Positions 34,468-44,014 of a DNA stretch of 64,000 nucleotides are shown here, one piece after another. Position 1 is the first letter of the stretch. Every line of letters starts with the position of its first letter. The stretch spans positions 1 through 64,000 of the forward strand of contig JAXGXT010000007.1 in the NCBI GenBank assembly GCA_040772665.1. Reading direction: 5' to 3'. The notes under the pieces were generated by a model that saw only the letters and a program-made list of their open reading frames with translations, did no database searches and was not told where the DNA came from. The position numbers were made by a program, and so were the translations under genes. The stretch comes from JAXGXT01 sp040772665 (GTDB lineage Bacteria > Bacillota > Clostridia > Lachnospirales > Anaerotignaceae).

Positions 34468-35124
34468 ATGAATGATGCTTTGATTAATATAAACGGTAAT
34501 GGAATAGAAACCCTTGAGCTTATTTTTATGATGACGTTCATATCTCTTATGCCGTCGGTTATCATAATGATGACGTCTTTTACAAGGATAATAATTGTGT
34601 TGTCGTTTTTAAGAAATGCTTTGGGAATTCAGCAAACACCTCCCAACAATGTTCTTGTAGGCATTGCTCTTTTTCTTACATTATTTATAATGACCCCTGT
34701 TTTAGATGACATAAACATAAATGCCTACATGCCTTATAAAAACGAAGAGATAACAAGCAAAGAGGCCATAGATCGAGCCACTGTGCCAATGAGGGAGTTT
34801 ATGCTTTCTCAAACGGAGGTGGGAACCCTTGATATGTTTATGGACTTTTCAGGAGAAGAAATGAATCAAAGCGGTGAGGAGCTTCCAATGAAGGTGGTTA
34901 TTCCCTCGTTTATCACAAGTGAGCTTAAAAGAGCCTTTCTTATAGGATTTCTTCTTTTTCTTCCGTTTTTGCTTATTGATATTGTTGTTTCAAGTACACT
35001 TATGTCCATGGGTATGATTATGCTTCCTCCGGCAATGATTTCTTTGCCCTTTAAAATACTTTTATTTATAACTGTTGATGGATGGCAGCTTTTATTCTCA
35101 ACATTAATAAAAGGTTTTTATTGA
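34468..35124 (+). CDS. fliP: Flagellar export gate protein FliP
   Basis: This 218-residue inner-membrane component of the FliPQR gate has the family landmarks MPSVIIMMTSFTRIIIVLSFLRNALGIQQTPPNNVLVGIALFLT and DIVVSSTLMSMGM. Four TM segments are visible. It starts close to the first mature helix, so it lacks the cleavable signal peptide found in many proteobacterial FliP proteins. Confidence 0.95.
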   Translation: MNDALININGNGIETLELIFMMTFISLMPSVIIMMTSFTRIIIVLSFLRNALGIQQTPPNNVLVGIALFLTLFIMTPVLDDININAYMPYKNEEITSKEAIDRATVPMREFMLSQTEVGTLDMFMDFSGEEMNQSGEELPMKVVIPSFITSELKRAFLIGFLLFLPFLLIDIVVSSTLMSMGMIMLPPAMISLPFKILLFITVDGWQLLFSTLIKGFY

Positions 35125-35139
35125 AAGGAGAAATAGCTT

Positions 35140-35397
35140 ATGACAAACTCTCAAGTTATGGGCATTATGAAAGAGGCCATTGTTGTTGTTATTAAAATAG
35201 GCGGGCCTATACTTATTTTAAGTATGGCAATAGGTGTTTTAATTTCAATTGTTCAGGCGGCAACCCAAATTCATGAGCAGACAATAACCTTTGTTCCCAA
35301 GGTTATTCTTATAGCCGTTATATGTATGATTTTTGGTTCCTGGATGCTGGAAACTTTACAAGATTTTTTATACAGTGTTTTTAATATGATGTTATAA
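35140..35397 (+). CDS. fliQ: Flagellar export gate protein FliQ
   Basis: This 85-residue protein has two TM segments and the core signature LSMAIGVLISIVQAATQIHEQTITFVPK. GAAAGGAGA precedes the ATG. It forms the export gate with FliP and FliR. Confidence 0.95.
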   Translation: MTNSQVMGIMKEAIVVVIKIGGPILILSMAIGVLISIVQAATQIHEQTITFVPKVILIAVICMIFGSWMLETLQDFLYSVFNMML

Positions 35398-35417
35398 ATA
35401 AAAAATATCCATGAAAG

Positions 35418-35447
35418 ACCCGCCTCTTTGTATATTTAGGGGTGGGT
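35418..35447 (+). promoter_or_regulatory. GC-rich hairpin between fliQ and fliR
   Basis: ACCCGCCTC (35418-35426) pairs with GGGGTGGGT (35439-35447) over nine positions with two G-T pairs. No T tract follows. It is one of two stable non-terminator hairpins in this operon and may set differential mRNA decay. Confidence 0.45.
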
Positions 35448-35499
35448 ATATTAAAAACAGCATAAATTTTTCAAATTGCTGTTTGGAGGATTTTTGAAT

Positions 35500-36267
35500 A
35501 TGGATTATTACAACAGCAATTTTATTTTCTTTTCTTTTGTTTTAATGAGAATGTCCGGTTTTATTTTTTTAAACCCTATATTCGGGAGAAAAAATATACC
35601 TAATATTATAAAAACCGGGCTTGTTATGACCCTTACGGTTATTGTTTTCACAGCCGGAAATCAAGAATTTTTAGAAATAACCTCGCTTTTTGAATATGGA
35701 ATTCTTTTGCTTAAAGAATTTATTATGGGATATGTTCTTGGTTTTATTGTAAGCCTTTTTTCATACGTTATAATTTTTGCGGGAGAGCTTATAGATATGG
35801 AAATGGGGCTTTCAATGTCTAAAATCTTTGATGCTCAAAGCAACATGTCAATATCCCTTAGCGCTACATATTACAACATACTTTATATGCTTTTGTTTTT
35901 TATTACAGATGCCCACTTGGCTCTTCTTAATATTCTTATAACATCAAGGGATATTGTTCCTTATGGAAGTGTGGTTTTTAATCAAAATTTATCTCAAGCA
36001 GTGCTTAATCTTTTTGAAGATTGTACTTACTTGGCTGTTAAAATGGCGTTTCCCATAGTTGCTCTTGAGTTTCTCAGCACAATAGGCATGGGAATTCTTA
36101 TGAAGGCAATTCCACAGATAAATGTTTTTGTTGTAAGTATTCAGCTTAAAATTTTTGTCGGATTGTTTTTGCTTATAATACTGTTTACCCCTATGGCGGA
36201 CTTTTTAGATATACTTATTATGAATATGCTTGAAAATGTTAAAACTGTTTTACAAATTATGGCGTAG
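35500..36267 (+). CDS. fliR: Flagellar export gate protein FliR
   Basis: This 255-residue protein has about six TM segments. Landmarks are FLNPIFGRKNIPNIIKTGLVMTLT and the later GMGILMKAIPQINVFVVSIQLKIFVGL. I chose ATG 35500, ten bases after GGAGG. TTG 35494 is a close alternative and TTG 35476 precedes the ribosome site. Confidence 0.94.
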   Translation: MDYYNSNFIFFSFVLMRMSGFIFLNPIFGRKNIPNIIKTGLVMTLTVIVFTAGNQEFLEITSLFEYGILLLKEFIMGYVLGFIVSLFSYVIIFAGELIDMEMGLSMSKIFDAQSNMSISLSATYYNILYMLLFFITDAHLALLNILITSRDIVPYGSVVFNQNLSQAVLNLFEDCTYLAVKMAFPIVALEFLSTIGMGILMKAIPQINVFVVSIQLKIFVGLFLLIILFTPMADFLDILIMNMLENVKTVLQIMA

Positions 36268-36325
36268 AAAATAATCCAAACTTTGGTTATTATATTTTGA
36301 TTTATTAAATAAAGGGGGGATGAAC

Positions 36326-37387
36326 TTGTCGGGGGAGTCAAAGACCGAAAAAGCCACGCCCAAACGGCGGCAAGACGAACGTAAAAAAGGTAATCTTTTA
36401 ATCAGTAAAGACGTTATTACCGTTGTTTCCCTTGCCGGAAGTTTTTTTGCCCTTAAAATATTATTTCCTTCAATGATTGAAAATATGCAAAACTTTATTT
36501 ATAAGTGTTTTGGTTATGCCGGCAGCTATTCCATGCTTTCAGAAAGCTTTTTGGCTGATATAAGCAGAGATATGATTTTTGCTTATGCTTCAATTGTGGC
36601 ACCGTTGATTTTTATTTCAGTTTTTTTATCTATCGGTGCAACTGTTGCGCAGACAAAACCTGTTTTTGTTTTGGAAAGTTTAAAACCCAAGTTTAGCAGA
36701 ATAAACCCTCTTGAAGGAATAAAAAGACTTTTTTCAATGAAAAGCATTTTTGATGTTATTAAATCAATTGCGAAAATTTCAGTTCTTATTGTTATTTTAT
36801 ATAATTTTATAGCAGACAGTGTTGTTACAATTTCAAGAATGATGGATATGGATGTTATTTCATCATGTGTTTTGCTGTTTAATATGATTATGAGTCTTGT
36901 TTTTAAAATTTGTCTTGCCTTTATAGCTATTTCCGTGTTTGATTACTTTTTTCAATGGTGGGAATATGAAAGGCAGATTAAAATGTCAAAGCATGAACTT
37001 AAACAGGAATACAAACAAATGGAAGGCGATCCTCAGGTTAAAGGCAAAATTAAGGAAATTCAAAGAAAAATGGCAATGTCAAGAATGATGCAGGAAGTGC
37101 CTAAAGCAGACGTTGTTATAAAAAACCCTACCCACTATGCCGTTGCTTTAAAATATGACATTGAAAACAACAATGCGCCTATTCTTTTGGCAAAAGGACA
37201 GGATGAAATGGCACTTAGAATTATTAGAGCGGCGGAAGAAAATGACGTTTACGTTATTGAAAACAAACCTTTAGCAAGGGCAATATATGCAACAACTGAT
37301 TTAAATAGAGAAATTCCCGGAGAATTTTACGGCACTGTTGCGGAAATTCTTGTTTATGTATATAAAATTAAAAATAAAAAATTTTAA
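36326..37387 (+). CDS. flhB: Flagellar export switch protein FlhB
   Basis: This 353-residue protein opens with SGESKTEKATPKRRQDERKKG, has four TM segments (about 30-210) and a cytoplasmic autocleaved domain with the NPTH site in VIKNPTHYAVALKY. It switches export from hook to filament substrates in response to FliK. TTG 36326 lies six bases after the AAAGGGGGG site, whereas ATG 36320 touches that site, so I prefer TTG. The ATG would add only two residues. Confidence 0.95.
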   Translation: MSGESKTEKATPKRRQDERKKGNLLISKDVITVVSLAGSFFALKILFPSMIENMQNFIYKCFGYAGSYSMLSESFLADISRDMIFAYASIVAPLIFISVFLSIGATVAQTKPVFVLESLKPKFSRINPLEGIKRLFSMKSIFDVIKSIAKISVLIVILYNFIADSVVTISRMMDMDVISSCVLLFNMIMSLVFKICLAFIAISVFDYFFQWWEYERQIKMSKHELKQEYKQMEGDPQVKGKIKEIQRKMAMSRMMQEVPKADVVIKNPTHYAVALKYDIENNNAPILLAKGQDEMALRIIRAAEENDVYVIENKPLARAIYATTDLNREIPGEFYGTVAEILVYVYKIKNKKF

Positions 37388-37451
37388 TCGGATTAGAAAA
37401 CATAAAATTGAAATTTGTTTTTTAATATATAAAATTGAAATGGTGTGAGTT

Positions 37452-39509
37452 ATGAAAAACATATTTAAGGATGCGGTTTCATTATTTGTAGTTGTAATTA
37501 TCTTGCTTTTGATAATTCCGCTTAGTCCTTTTCTACTTGATACATTATTTATTATAAACATTTCAGTTTCGCTTATTATTTTACTTATAACAATGAATAT
37601 AAAGGAGTCTTTGGAGTTTTCCATATTTCCCTCCTTACTTCTTATTACAACCCTTTTCAGGCTTGGTCTTAACGTATCTTCAACAAGGCTTATTCTGACA
37701 AAAGAGGGTGAAGCGGGACAAGTTATAAAAGCTTTTGGAACCTTTGTTTTACAAGGGAACATTGTTGTTGGAACAATTATATTTTTAATTATTGTTCTTG
37801 TGCAGTTTATAGTTATAACAAAGGGTGCAGAGCGTGTTGCTGAGGTTGCGGCAAGGTTTACACTTGATGCTATGCCCGGAAAACAGATGGCTATTGATGC
37901 CGACCTTAATTCAGGGCTTATAACCGAAGGCGAAGCAAAAATAAGAAGGTATAAAATACAAAAAGAAGCGGACTTTTACGGAGCTATGGATGGTGCCACT
38001 AAGATTGTTAAAGGCGATGCCATTATGTCTATTATTATAACTGTTATTAACTTTATTGCGGGAATAATAATAGGGGCCGTTCAGTCTTCAATGCCGTTTT
38101 CACAGGTTTTGCAGGTATATTCCATTGCTACAATAGGTGATGGTCTTGTTTCGCAGATACCTGCTCTTTTAATATCCACATCAACGGGTATGATTGTTAC
38201 TCGTGCAGTTTCCGACGGAAGTCTTAACACAGACGTTGCCGAGCAATTTCTTGCCCAGCCTCAATCTCTTATAATAGGCGGCGGAATTGTTGGGGTTGTG
38301 GGGCTTATTCCGGGAACACCAACAGTTTCACTTATTTTAACATCAGCATTGCTTCTTGCCCTTGGCTTGAATGCAAGAAAAAATATAAAGCTGGCAATTG
38401 CAGGCGAAGAACTTTATCCTGAAACAGCATATGCCGAAGAGCCTGCTGATGAAGAAGAGTATTATAAAGATGTAAACAACATTTACTCTCTTCTTAACGT
38501 AGAGCCTATTGAAATGGAGTTTGGCTACAGCCTTATTCCTCTTGTGGATGAAAGTAACGGCGGAAAGCTTATAAACAGAATTGTTATTTTCAGAAGGCAA
38601 TATGCACAGGATATGGGGCTTGTTATTCCCTCAATAAGAATTAGAGATAGTGCTTCATTAAACCCCAACCAATACACAATTAAAATTAAAGGGGAAGAAA
38701 TTGCCACAGGAGAAATACTTACAGATTATTATCTTGCCCTTGAGCCTTCACAGCCAAGCGGAGAAATTGACGGCATTGAAACAATAGAGCCTTCCTACGG
38801 AATTCCAAGCAAATGGATACTTCCTGAAAATAAAGAACTGGCGGAAATATATGGATACACGGTTATCGACCCGCTTTCAGTTATGCTTACCCATATGTCA
38901 GAAACTGTTTCCAGACATGCTCACGAGCTTCTTTCAAGAAGTCAGGTTATGCAGATTATTGAAAATGTGAAAAGCTATTCACCTGAAATTGTGGAAGAGG
39001 CATTTCCTGATATAATATCCTACAGCAGTTTTCAAAAAGTTCTTGCCAATCTTTTAAAAGAGGATGTGCCGATTAAAGATATGGTTACAATTATTGAAAC
39101 CATTGTTGAAAATTCTTCAACCACAAGGGATATTGATGCTTTAACGGAAAATGTAAGAGTTGCGCTTAAGAGAACCATAACAAGAAAGTTTTGTGACGGC
39201 GGGCAAATGAAGGTTATAACCCTTGATGCTGAGTTGGAAAAGATAATTATATCCAGCATGTCAAAAAGCGAAAATGGAATATATCTTTCATTAAGTCCTG
39301 ACGTTTTACAAAAAATGCTTATGCAGCTTTCAGACAATATAAAAAAATTCAACGAAATTTCCCACAGACCTATTATTCTTACAAGCCATGTTATAAGAAT
39401 TTATTTCTACAGATTAATAGAACAGTTTTATCCAAACGTAAATGTTATTTCTTTTAACGAAATAGCAAACAATGTGCAAATTCAATCGATTGGAAACATC
39501 GAGGTTTAG
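37452..39509 (+). CDS. flhA: Flagellar export protein FlhA
   Basis: This 685-residue protein has eight N-terminal TM segments with the FHIPEP-like region FVITKGAERVAEVAARFTLDAMPGKQMAIDADL, and a cytoplasmic C-terminal domain (about 320-685) that docks chaperone-substrate complexes. In related operons flhF and flhG follow. Here sigma-28 follows after 29 bases. Confidence 0.96.
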   Translation: MKNIFKDAVSLFVVVIILLLIIPLSPFLLDTLFIINISVSLIILLITMNIKESLEFSIFPSLLLITTLFRLGLNVSSTRLILTKEGEAGQVIKAFGTFVLQGNIVVGTIIFLIIVLVQFIVITKGAERVAEVAARFTLDAMPGKQMAIDADLNSGLITEGEAKIRRYKIQKEADFYGAMDGATKIVKGDAIMSIIITVINFIAGIIIGAVQSSMPFSQVLQVYSIATIGDGLVSQIPALLISTSTGMIVTRAVSDGSLNTDVAEQFLAQPQSLIIGGGIVGVVGLIPGTPTVSLILTSALLLALGLNARKNIKLAIAGEELYPETAYAEEPADEEEYYKDVNNIYSLLNVEPIEMEFGYSLIPLVDESNGGKLINRIVIFRRQYAQDMGLVIPSIRIRDSASLNPNQYTIKIKGEEIATGEILTDYYLALEPSQPSGEIDGIETIEPSYGIPSKWILPENKELAEIYGYTVIDPLSVMLTHMSETVSRHAHELLSRSQVMQIIENVKSYSPEIVEEAFPDIISYSSFQKVLANLLKEDVPIKDMVTIIETIVENSSTTRDIDALTENVRVALKRTITRKFCDGGQMKVITLDAELEKIIISSMSKSENGIYLSLSPDVLQKMLMQLSDNIKKFNEISHRPIILTSHVIRIYFYRLIEQFYPNVNVISFNEIANNVQIQSIGNIEV

Positions 39510-39538
39510 CACTGCAGGCGGAGGGAGCGGTTATAGAT

Positions 39539-40306
39539 TTGAATAAAAAAACGGATGAGATGACAAATGAGGAGCTATTTGTTCAGTATAAATTAACCCA
39601 TGACTTGGAGATAAAAAATCAGCTTGTTTTAAGGTATGCACATGTGGTTAAGGCTGTTGCGATGCAAATGCGAGGAGTATATAATGATTTTGCTCAAGTT
39701 GACGATATAGTTAATGAAGGCGTTATTGTGCTTATGAGCAGTATAGATAAATTTGATTTGGATAAAAACGTAAAATTTGAAAGTTTTATATCTAAAAGAA
39801 TCAGAGGGCTTGTTATAGACATTGCAAGAAAAAATGATTGGGTGCCAAGAAGTGTAAGAAAATCCGCAAAAGACATTGATAAAGCGGCAACACACCTTTT
39901 CACTCAGCTTGGGAGAATGCCTACAGATGAAGAGATGGCAGAATATCTTGGCTTTACTCTAAAAAAATATAAGGATGAACTAAGAGAAACAAATCTTATG
40001 AATATGCTTTCTTTTGAAATGCTTTTTGAAGAGGCAAGCGGGGGAAAATACAGCAATCAGCTGACAACCTCAAGGCTTGAAACAATGCCTGAGAGCTATC
40101 TTGATAATTTAGAGATAGAAAATGAAATAAAAGGCGGTCTTGAAACCCTTAGAGAGAAAGAAAAACTTGTTATTTCACTTAGATATCTTCAGGATTTAAA
40201 CATGAAAGAAATTGCGGCTGTGTTAGGTGTTAGTGAGCCAAGAATATCTCAGCTTCATTCAAACGCCATCAGAAAGCTTAGGATATATTTAGAGGGACGG
40301 CTATAG
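39539..40306 (+). CDS. fliA: RNA polymerase sigma-28 factor (FliA/SigD/WhiG family)
   Basis: This 255-residue sigma factor has region 2 (QVDDIVNEGVIVLMSSIDKFDLDKNVKFESF), region 3 (about 125-160) and region 4 with the helix-turn-helix NMKEIAAVLGVSEPRISQLHSNAIRKL. It should transcribe the late flagellar genes and be held by FlgM (56713-57018) until the hook is complete. The start is TTG with GGAGGGAG 12 bases upstream. Confidence 0.93.
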   Translation: MNKKTDEMTNEELFVQYKLTHDLEIKNQLVLRYAHVVKAVAMQMRGVYNDFAQVDDIVNEGVIVLMSSIDKFDLDKNVKFESFISKRIRGLVIDIARKNDWVPRSVRKSAKDIDKAATHLFTQLGRMPTDEEMAEYLGFTLKKYKDELRETNLMNMLSFEMLFEEASGGKYSNQLTTSRLETMPESYLDNLEIENEIKGGLETLREKEKLVISLRYLQDLNMKEIAAVLGVSEPRISQLHSNAIRKLRIYLEGRL

Positions 40307-40323
40307 ATTTTAGGAGGAATAAA

Positions 40324-41073
40324 ATGTTTAAAGGTTTTTACACACTTTCATCAAGTATGATTACTCAAAACAGACAGCTTGATGTAATAAGCAACAACTT
40401 AAGCAATACAACAACTCCCGGTTACAAAGCCGATAACCTTGTTTCGGGAAGTTTTAAAGAAGAGGTTTTATCAATGTCTTCAAATAACAGTGTTGGGGCA
40501 AAACGTTATTCTCTTGGAACAACAGCAATGATAACAACTCCTTATGAAACGGTAACTGATTTTAGCGACGGTTCTTTGGAGGAAACAGGCGGACCTCTTG
40601 ATTTTGCCATAATGGGCAAAGGGTTTTTTCAAATTCAAGGCCAAGAGGGCATGATATATACAAGAAACGGTTCTTTTATAGTTGATGATGAAGGATATAT
40701 CTCAATGCAGTCAGTTGGGCGGGTTATGGGAAACAACGGCCCGATTTATATAGAAACAGATGATTTTAATGTTGAAAGCGACGGAAGTATTGTTCGTGGA
40801 AACGGAGTCGTTGTAGGAAAACTTAATATTATGGATTTTAATGATTATGCTGACCTTCAAAAGGTTGGGGACGGTCTTTTTAGTGCCCAGGGTGAAGGCG
40901 GAAACATAGATTCACGGATATTGTGGAAAACTGTTGAAACCTCTAATGTTTCGCCTGTTGAAGAAATGACATCAATGATGGTAAGCCAAAGAGTTCTTCA
41001 AAGTGCGGCACAAGTTTTGAAGATGTATGACCAGATTTCGGCAAAGGCCACAACGGAAATAGGAAAAGTATAA
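40324..41073 (+). CDS. Flagellar rod/hook-basal body protein (FlgF/FlhO type)
   Basis: This 249-residue axial protein has an N-terminal signature MITQNRQLDVISNNLSNTTTPGYKAD, a D1 region with LDFAIMGKGFFQIQG, and a C-terminal helix VEEMTSMMVSQRVLQSAAQVLKMYDQI. It forms part of the rod. The pair with the following gene matches flhO-flhP of Bacillus. TAGGAGG precedes the ATG. Confidence 0.88.
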   Translation: MFKGFYTLSSSMITQNRQLDVISNNLSNTTTPGYKADNLVSGSFKEEVLSMSSNNSVGAKRYSLGTTAMITTPYETVTDFSDGSLEETGGPLDFAIMGKGFFQIQGQEGMIYTRNGSFIVDDEGYISMQSVGRVMGNNGPIYIETDDFNVESDGSIVRGNGVVVGKLNIMDFNDYADLQKVGDGLFSAQGEGGNIDSRILWKTVETSNVSPVEEMTSMMVSQRVLQSAAQVLKMYDQISAKATTEIGKV

Positions 41074-41091
41074 TTTTAAAGGAGAACAATT

Positions 41092-41790
41092 ATGAATATG
41101 TCTTTTTACACATCCTCCGTGGGAGCAGCGGCTCATCAAGAAAAATTGAATGTTACTGCAAATAATATGGCAAACATTAATACATATGGTTATAAAACAA
41201 AAAACTCTGTGTTTGCCGATTTAATGTATAATAATATTACAAGTGCAGAAGCAACAGGAGTAAAAACGGGAAGCGGAACAAAGCTTGACAGAACAAACAC
41301 TTTGTTTTCAAAGGGAAACGAGATTACAACAGGCTCAGAACTTGATTTTTTTATTAACGGAAGAGGTTTTTTTGCCTTAAACAATCCGCAGACAAATGAA
41401 ACCGTATATACAATTAACGGAAGTTTTATAATGTCACAAAAGGGTGATGAGTTTTTTCTTGCCTCAAAAGACGGTTATAATGTTATAGGCAGCGACGGTG
41501 AGCCTATTAGAATTATAGAGGGAGAAGAAATGCAAACACCGGCAGTTTATGATTTTCCTAAAACGGAGGGGCTTATAAGTGTTGGAGATACTAACTTTAT
41601 ACCTGTGGATAAAAGCGGAACTCCTTTTCTTATAGACACAGAGGTAAGACAGGGAAGCCTTGAAGGCTCAAATGTGGATTTGCCAAAGGAAATGACAAAG
41701 ATTATAGAAGCCCAAAGGGCATATCAATACACTCTTAGAATGGTTCAGACTTCCGACGAAATTCAAAACCTTATTAACAGTTTAAGATAA
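41092..41790 (+). CDS. Flagellar rod/hook-basal body protein (FlgG/FlhP type)
   Basis: This 232-residue rod protein has HQEKLNVTANNMANINTYGYKTKNSVF at the N-terminus and VDLPKEMTKIIEAQRAYQYTLRMVQTSDEIQNLINSLR at the C-terminus. It is paralogous to the preceding gene. AAAGGAG precedes the ATG. Confidence 0.88.
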   Translation: MNMSFYTSSVGAAAHQEKLNVTANNMANINTYGYKTKNSVFADLMYNNITSAEATGVKTGSGTKLDRTNTLFSKGNEITTGSELDFFINGRGFFALNNPQTNETVYTINGSFIMSQKGDEFFLASKDGYNVIGSDGEPIRIIEGEEMQTPAVYDFPKTEGLISVGDTNFIPVDKSGTPFLIDTEVRQGSLEGSNVDLPKEMTKIIEAQRAYQYTLRMVQTSDEIQNLINSLR

Positions 41791-41828
41791 TATTTTATAA
41801 AGAAAACACTAACGAAAGAGGTGGGTTT

Positions 41829-42458
41829 ATGGAGATAAAAAGCTATGAGGAAATGAATAGTGATGCAATAGATATGTTTAAAGAAATAGGTAGCATTGGA
41901 ACGGGAAATGCGGCAACTGCTCTTTCCAACACACTCTCCACAAAAATATCTATGTCCCTACCTGAAGTTAACATAATGGGATACAGTCAGGCAATTAATT
42001 TTTTAGGAGGCCCTGAAAAAATTGTTTCTGCTGTCCTTGTTCATATGACAGGGGAATTCAGCGGAATTATGCTTTATCTTTTGGATATGGAGTTTATGAA
42101 CTTTGTTCTTGAAAGACTTAATTTAAAAAGAATAGACACATATGAAGAAATTGATGAAATTGGTGCCTCGGCAATATGTGAAACAAGCAATATAATTATC
42201 TCGTCTTATGCAAATGCAATTTCTCAGCTTAGCGGTATATCCATTAATCTTTCTGTGCCTGCCATGACAATTAACATGCTTGGCGGAATAATGTCTGTTC
42301 CTATGATTGAATATGGATACACAACAGACAAAATTATGATGGTGGGAGGCTCTTTTAGCAACGGCTCGGCAGAGATGACAAGCAACCTTATTATGCTGCC
42401 TGACATAAAGAGTTTAAATTTCCTGCTTAAGAAGTTAGGTGTAGTATATGAACAGTAA
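41829..42458 (+). CDS. cheC: CheY-P phosphatase CheC
   Basis: This 209-residue protein has two internal repeats of the CheC fold. The second phosphatase motif is intact (CETSNIIIS, Glu and Asn in register). The first is KEIGSIGTGNAATAL, where the expected Asn is Ser, so probably only one site is active. CheC forms a complex with CheD, encoded next, with an 11-base overlap. GAAAGAGGTGG precedes the ATG. Confidence 0.93.
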   Translation: MEIKSYEEMNSDAIDMFKEIGSIGTGNAATALSNTLSTKISMSLPEVNIMGYSQAINFLGGPEKIVSAVLVHMTGEFSGIMLYLLDMEFMNFVLERLNLKRIDTYEEIDEIGASAICETSNIIISSYANAISQLSGISINLSVPAMTINMLGGIMSVPMIEYGYTTDKIMMVGGSFSNGSAEMTSNLIMLPDIKSLNFLLKKLGVVYEQ

Positions 42459-42936
42459 ATTAATAACTGTTGGTATTGCAGACATGAAATTCACAAGGCG
42501 AGAAGGTGTTTTAATAACATATGCTTTAGGTTCTTGTGTTGGTGTTTGTCTTTATGATCCTGTTGTTAAGGTTGCTGCAATGGTGCACGTTATGCTGCCC
42601 TCAAGGCTTGAGGGTTCAAGTGATACAAATATGTATAAATTTGCCGATACGGGAATTCGTGAAACTGTTAGAAAAATGGAAGTCTTTGGTGCGGTTAAAG
42701 GCAGGATTAACGCAAAAATCGCAGGCGGTGCAAAAATGTTTGATATCCCAAATGGCGGAAGTTTAGGCAACATTGGTCTTAGAAATGTTGAAAGTGTTAA
42801 GGATGTTTTAAAAATAGAGAGAATACCAATAATAGGGGAAGATGTGGGAGGAAATTATGCCAGAACACTTCTTTTTGACAGCAGCAACGGACAAGGTTTA
42901 ATTAGGCTTTTTGGAAAGCAGGAAATTATTTTTTAG
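42448..42936 (+). CDS. cheD: Chemoreceptor glutamine deamidase CheD
   Basis: This 162-residue enzyme has the catalytic Cys30 in YALGSCVGVCLYD and His47 in MVHVMLP. It deamidates glutamines on chemoreceptors and stimulates CheC. The start lies inside the end of cheC, so the two are coupled. Confidence 0.95.
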   Translation: MNSKLITVGIADMKFTRREGVLITYALGSCVGVCLYDPVVKVAAMVHVMLPSRLEGSSDTNMYKFADTGIRETVRKMEVFGAVKGRINAKIAGGAKMFDIPNGGSLGNIGLRNVESVKDVLKIERIPIIGEDVGGNYARTLLFDSSNGQGLIRLFGKQEIIF

Positions 42937-42996
42937 TCAGGTTTATAACGAATTTTAGAAGAAATTTTGTTGAAGTATATTAAGGGGGATGTATTT

Positions 42997-43923
42997 ATGA
43001 GCAGTAAAATCAAAAATGAGATATTACTTGAAACGGGAACAAACGAAATTGAAATAATGGAGTTTAAAATTAACGGTAATCTTTTTGGCATTAATGTGGC
43101 TAAAGTTAAGGAGATTATGATGTCGGCACCTGTTACCCCAATGCCTCTTACCCACCCGTCCATAGAAGGGATTTACAAACCAAGGGACATTATGCTTACG
43201 GTTTTTAATCTTCCTCAATATCTTTATGGAGATGCTGTTCAGCCAGGAGAGAAGGATATTTTTATAATAACAAGCTTTAATAAAATGAATATTGCTTTTA
43301 GAGTTACAAGTGTTGAGGGAATTGTAAGACTATCCTGGACTGATATTCAAAAACCTGAAAAAAGCATGAGCGGAGGCCCTGAGGGAATTGCCACAGGAAT
43401 AACTCAGATTAATGGTGAAATTGTTACAATACTTGATTTTGAAAAAATCATTTCAGAAATTGCACCTATGGCAGGAATTCAAATTGATGAAATTAATCGT
43501 CTTGGACACAGAAAAGAAAACAATGCACCCATAATTATAGCAGAGGATTCCATTGTTTTATCAAAAATGATTATGGACTGTCTTACAAAGGCAGGATTTT
43601 CTAATATTAAAAAGTTTGACAATGGTCAGGAGGCTTGGGATTTTCTTGAAAGCATTCAAGAAAATACAAATGTTTCAGAAGAGGTTTCTCTTGTTATAAC
43701 TGATATAGAAATGCCTGAAATGGACGGACACAGGCTTACAAAACTTATTAAAAGCAATAAAAATCTTAAAAATATTCCTGTTGTAATATTCTCGTCTTTA
43801 ATAAACGACCAGTTGTATGTAAAGGGTAAAGAAATTGGTGCGGATGAGCAAATAAGCAAGCCTGAAATAGGGGATCTTGTTGGAGTTATAGACTATTTGC
43901 TTGAAAAGAGAAAAAAAGGGTAA
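42997..43923 (+). CDS. cheV: Chemotaxis coupling protein CheV
   Basis: This 308-residue protein has a CheW-like domain (about 20-165) fused to a C-terminal REC domain (about 180-305) with IAEDS, the phosphoacceptor in LVITDIEMPEMDG and a SKPEIGD end. It couples receptors to CheA with adaptation through phosphorylation. ATG 42997 follows AAGGGGG. A TTG 30 bases upstream lacks a site. Confidence 0.93.
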   Translation: MSSKIKNEILLETGTNEIEIMEFKINGNLFGINVAKVKEIMMSAPVTPMPLTHPSIEGIYKPRDIMLTVFNLPQYLYGDAVQPGEKDIFIITSFNKMNIAFRVTSVEGIVRLSWTDIQKPEKSMSGGPEGIATGITQINGEIVTILDFEKIISEIAPMAGIQIDEINRLGHRKENNAPIIIAEDSIVLSKMIMDCLTKAGFSNIKKFDNGQEAWDFLESIQENTNVSEEVSLVITDIEMPEMDGHRLTKLIKSNKNLKNIPVVIFSSLINDQLYVKGKEIGADEQISKPEIGDLVGVIDYLLEKRKKG

Positions 43924-44014
43924 TAAAAAGCTTAAAACAGCTTAACGAGAGATTTCAAATGTTTAGTATGGTAAAAAAACATTTCTCGTTAAAGAAAGGA
44001 TGGTATTCTAATCA

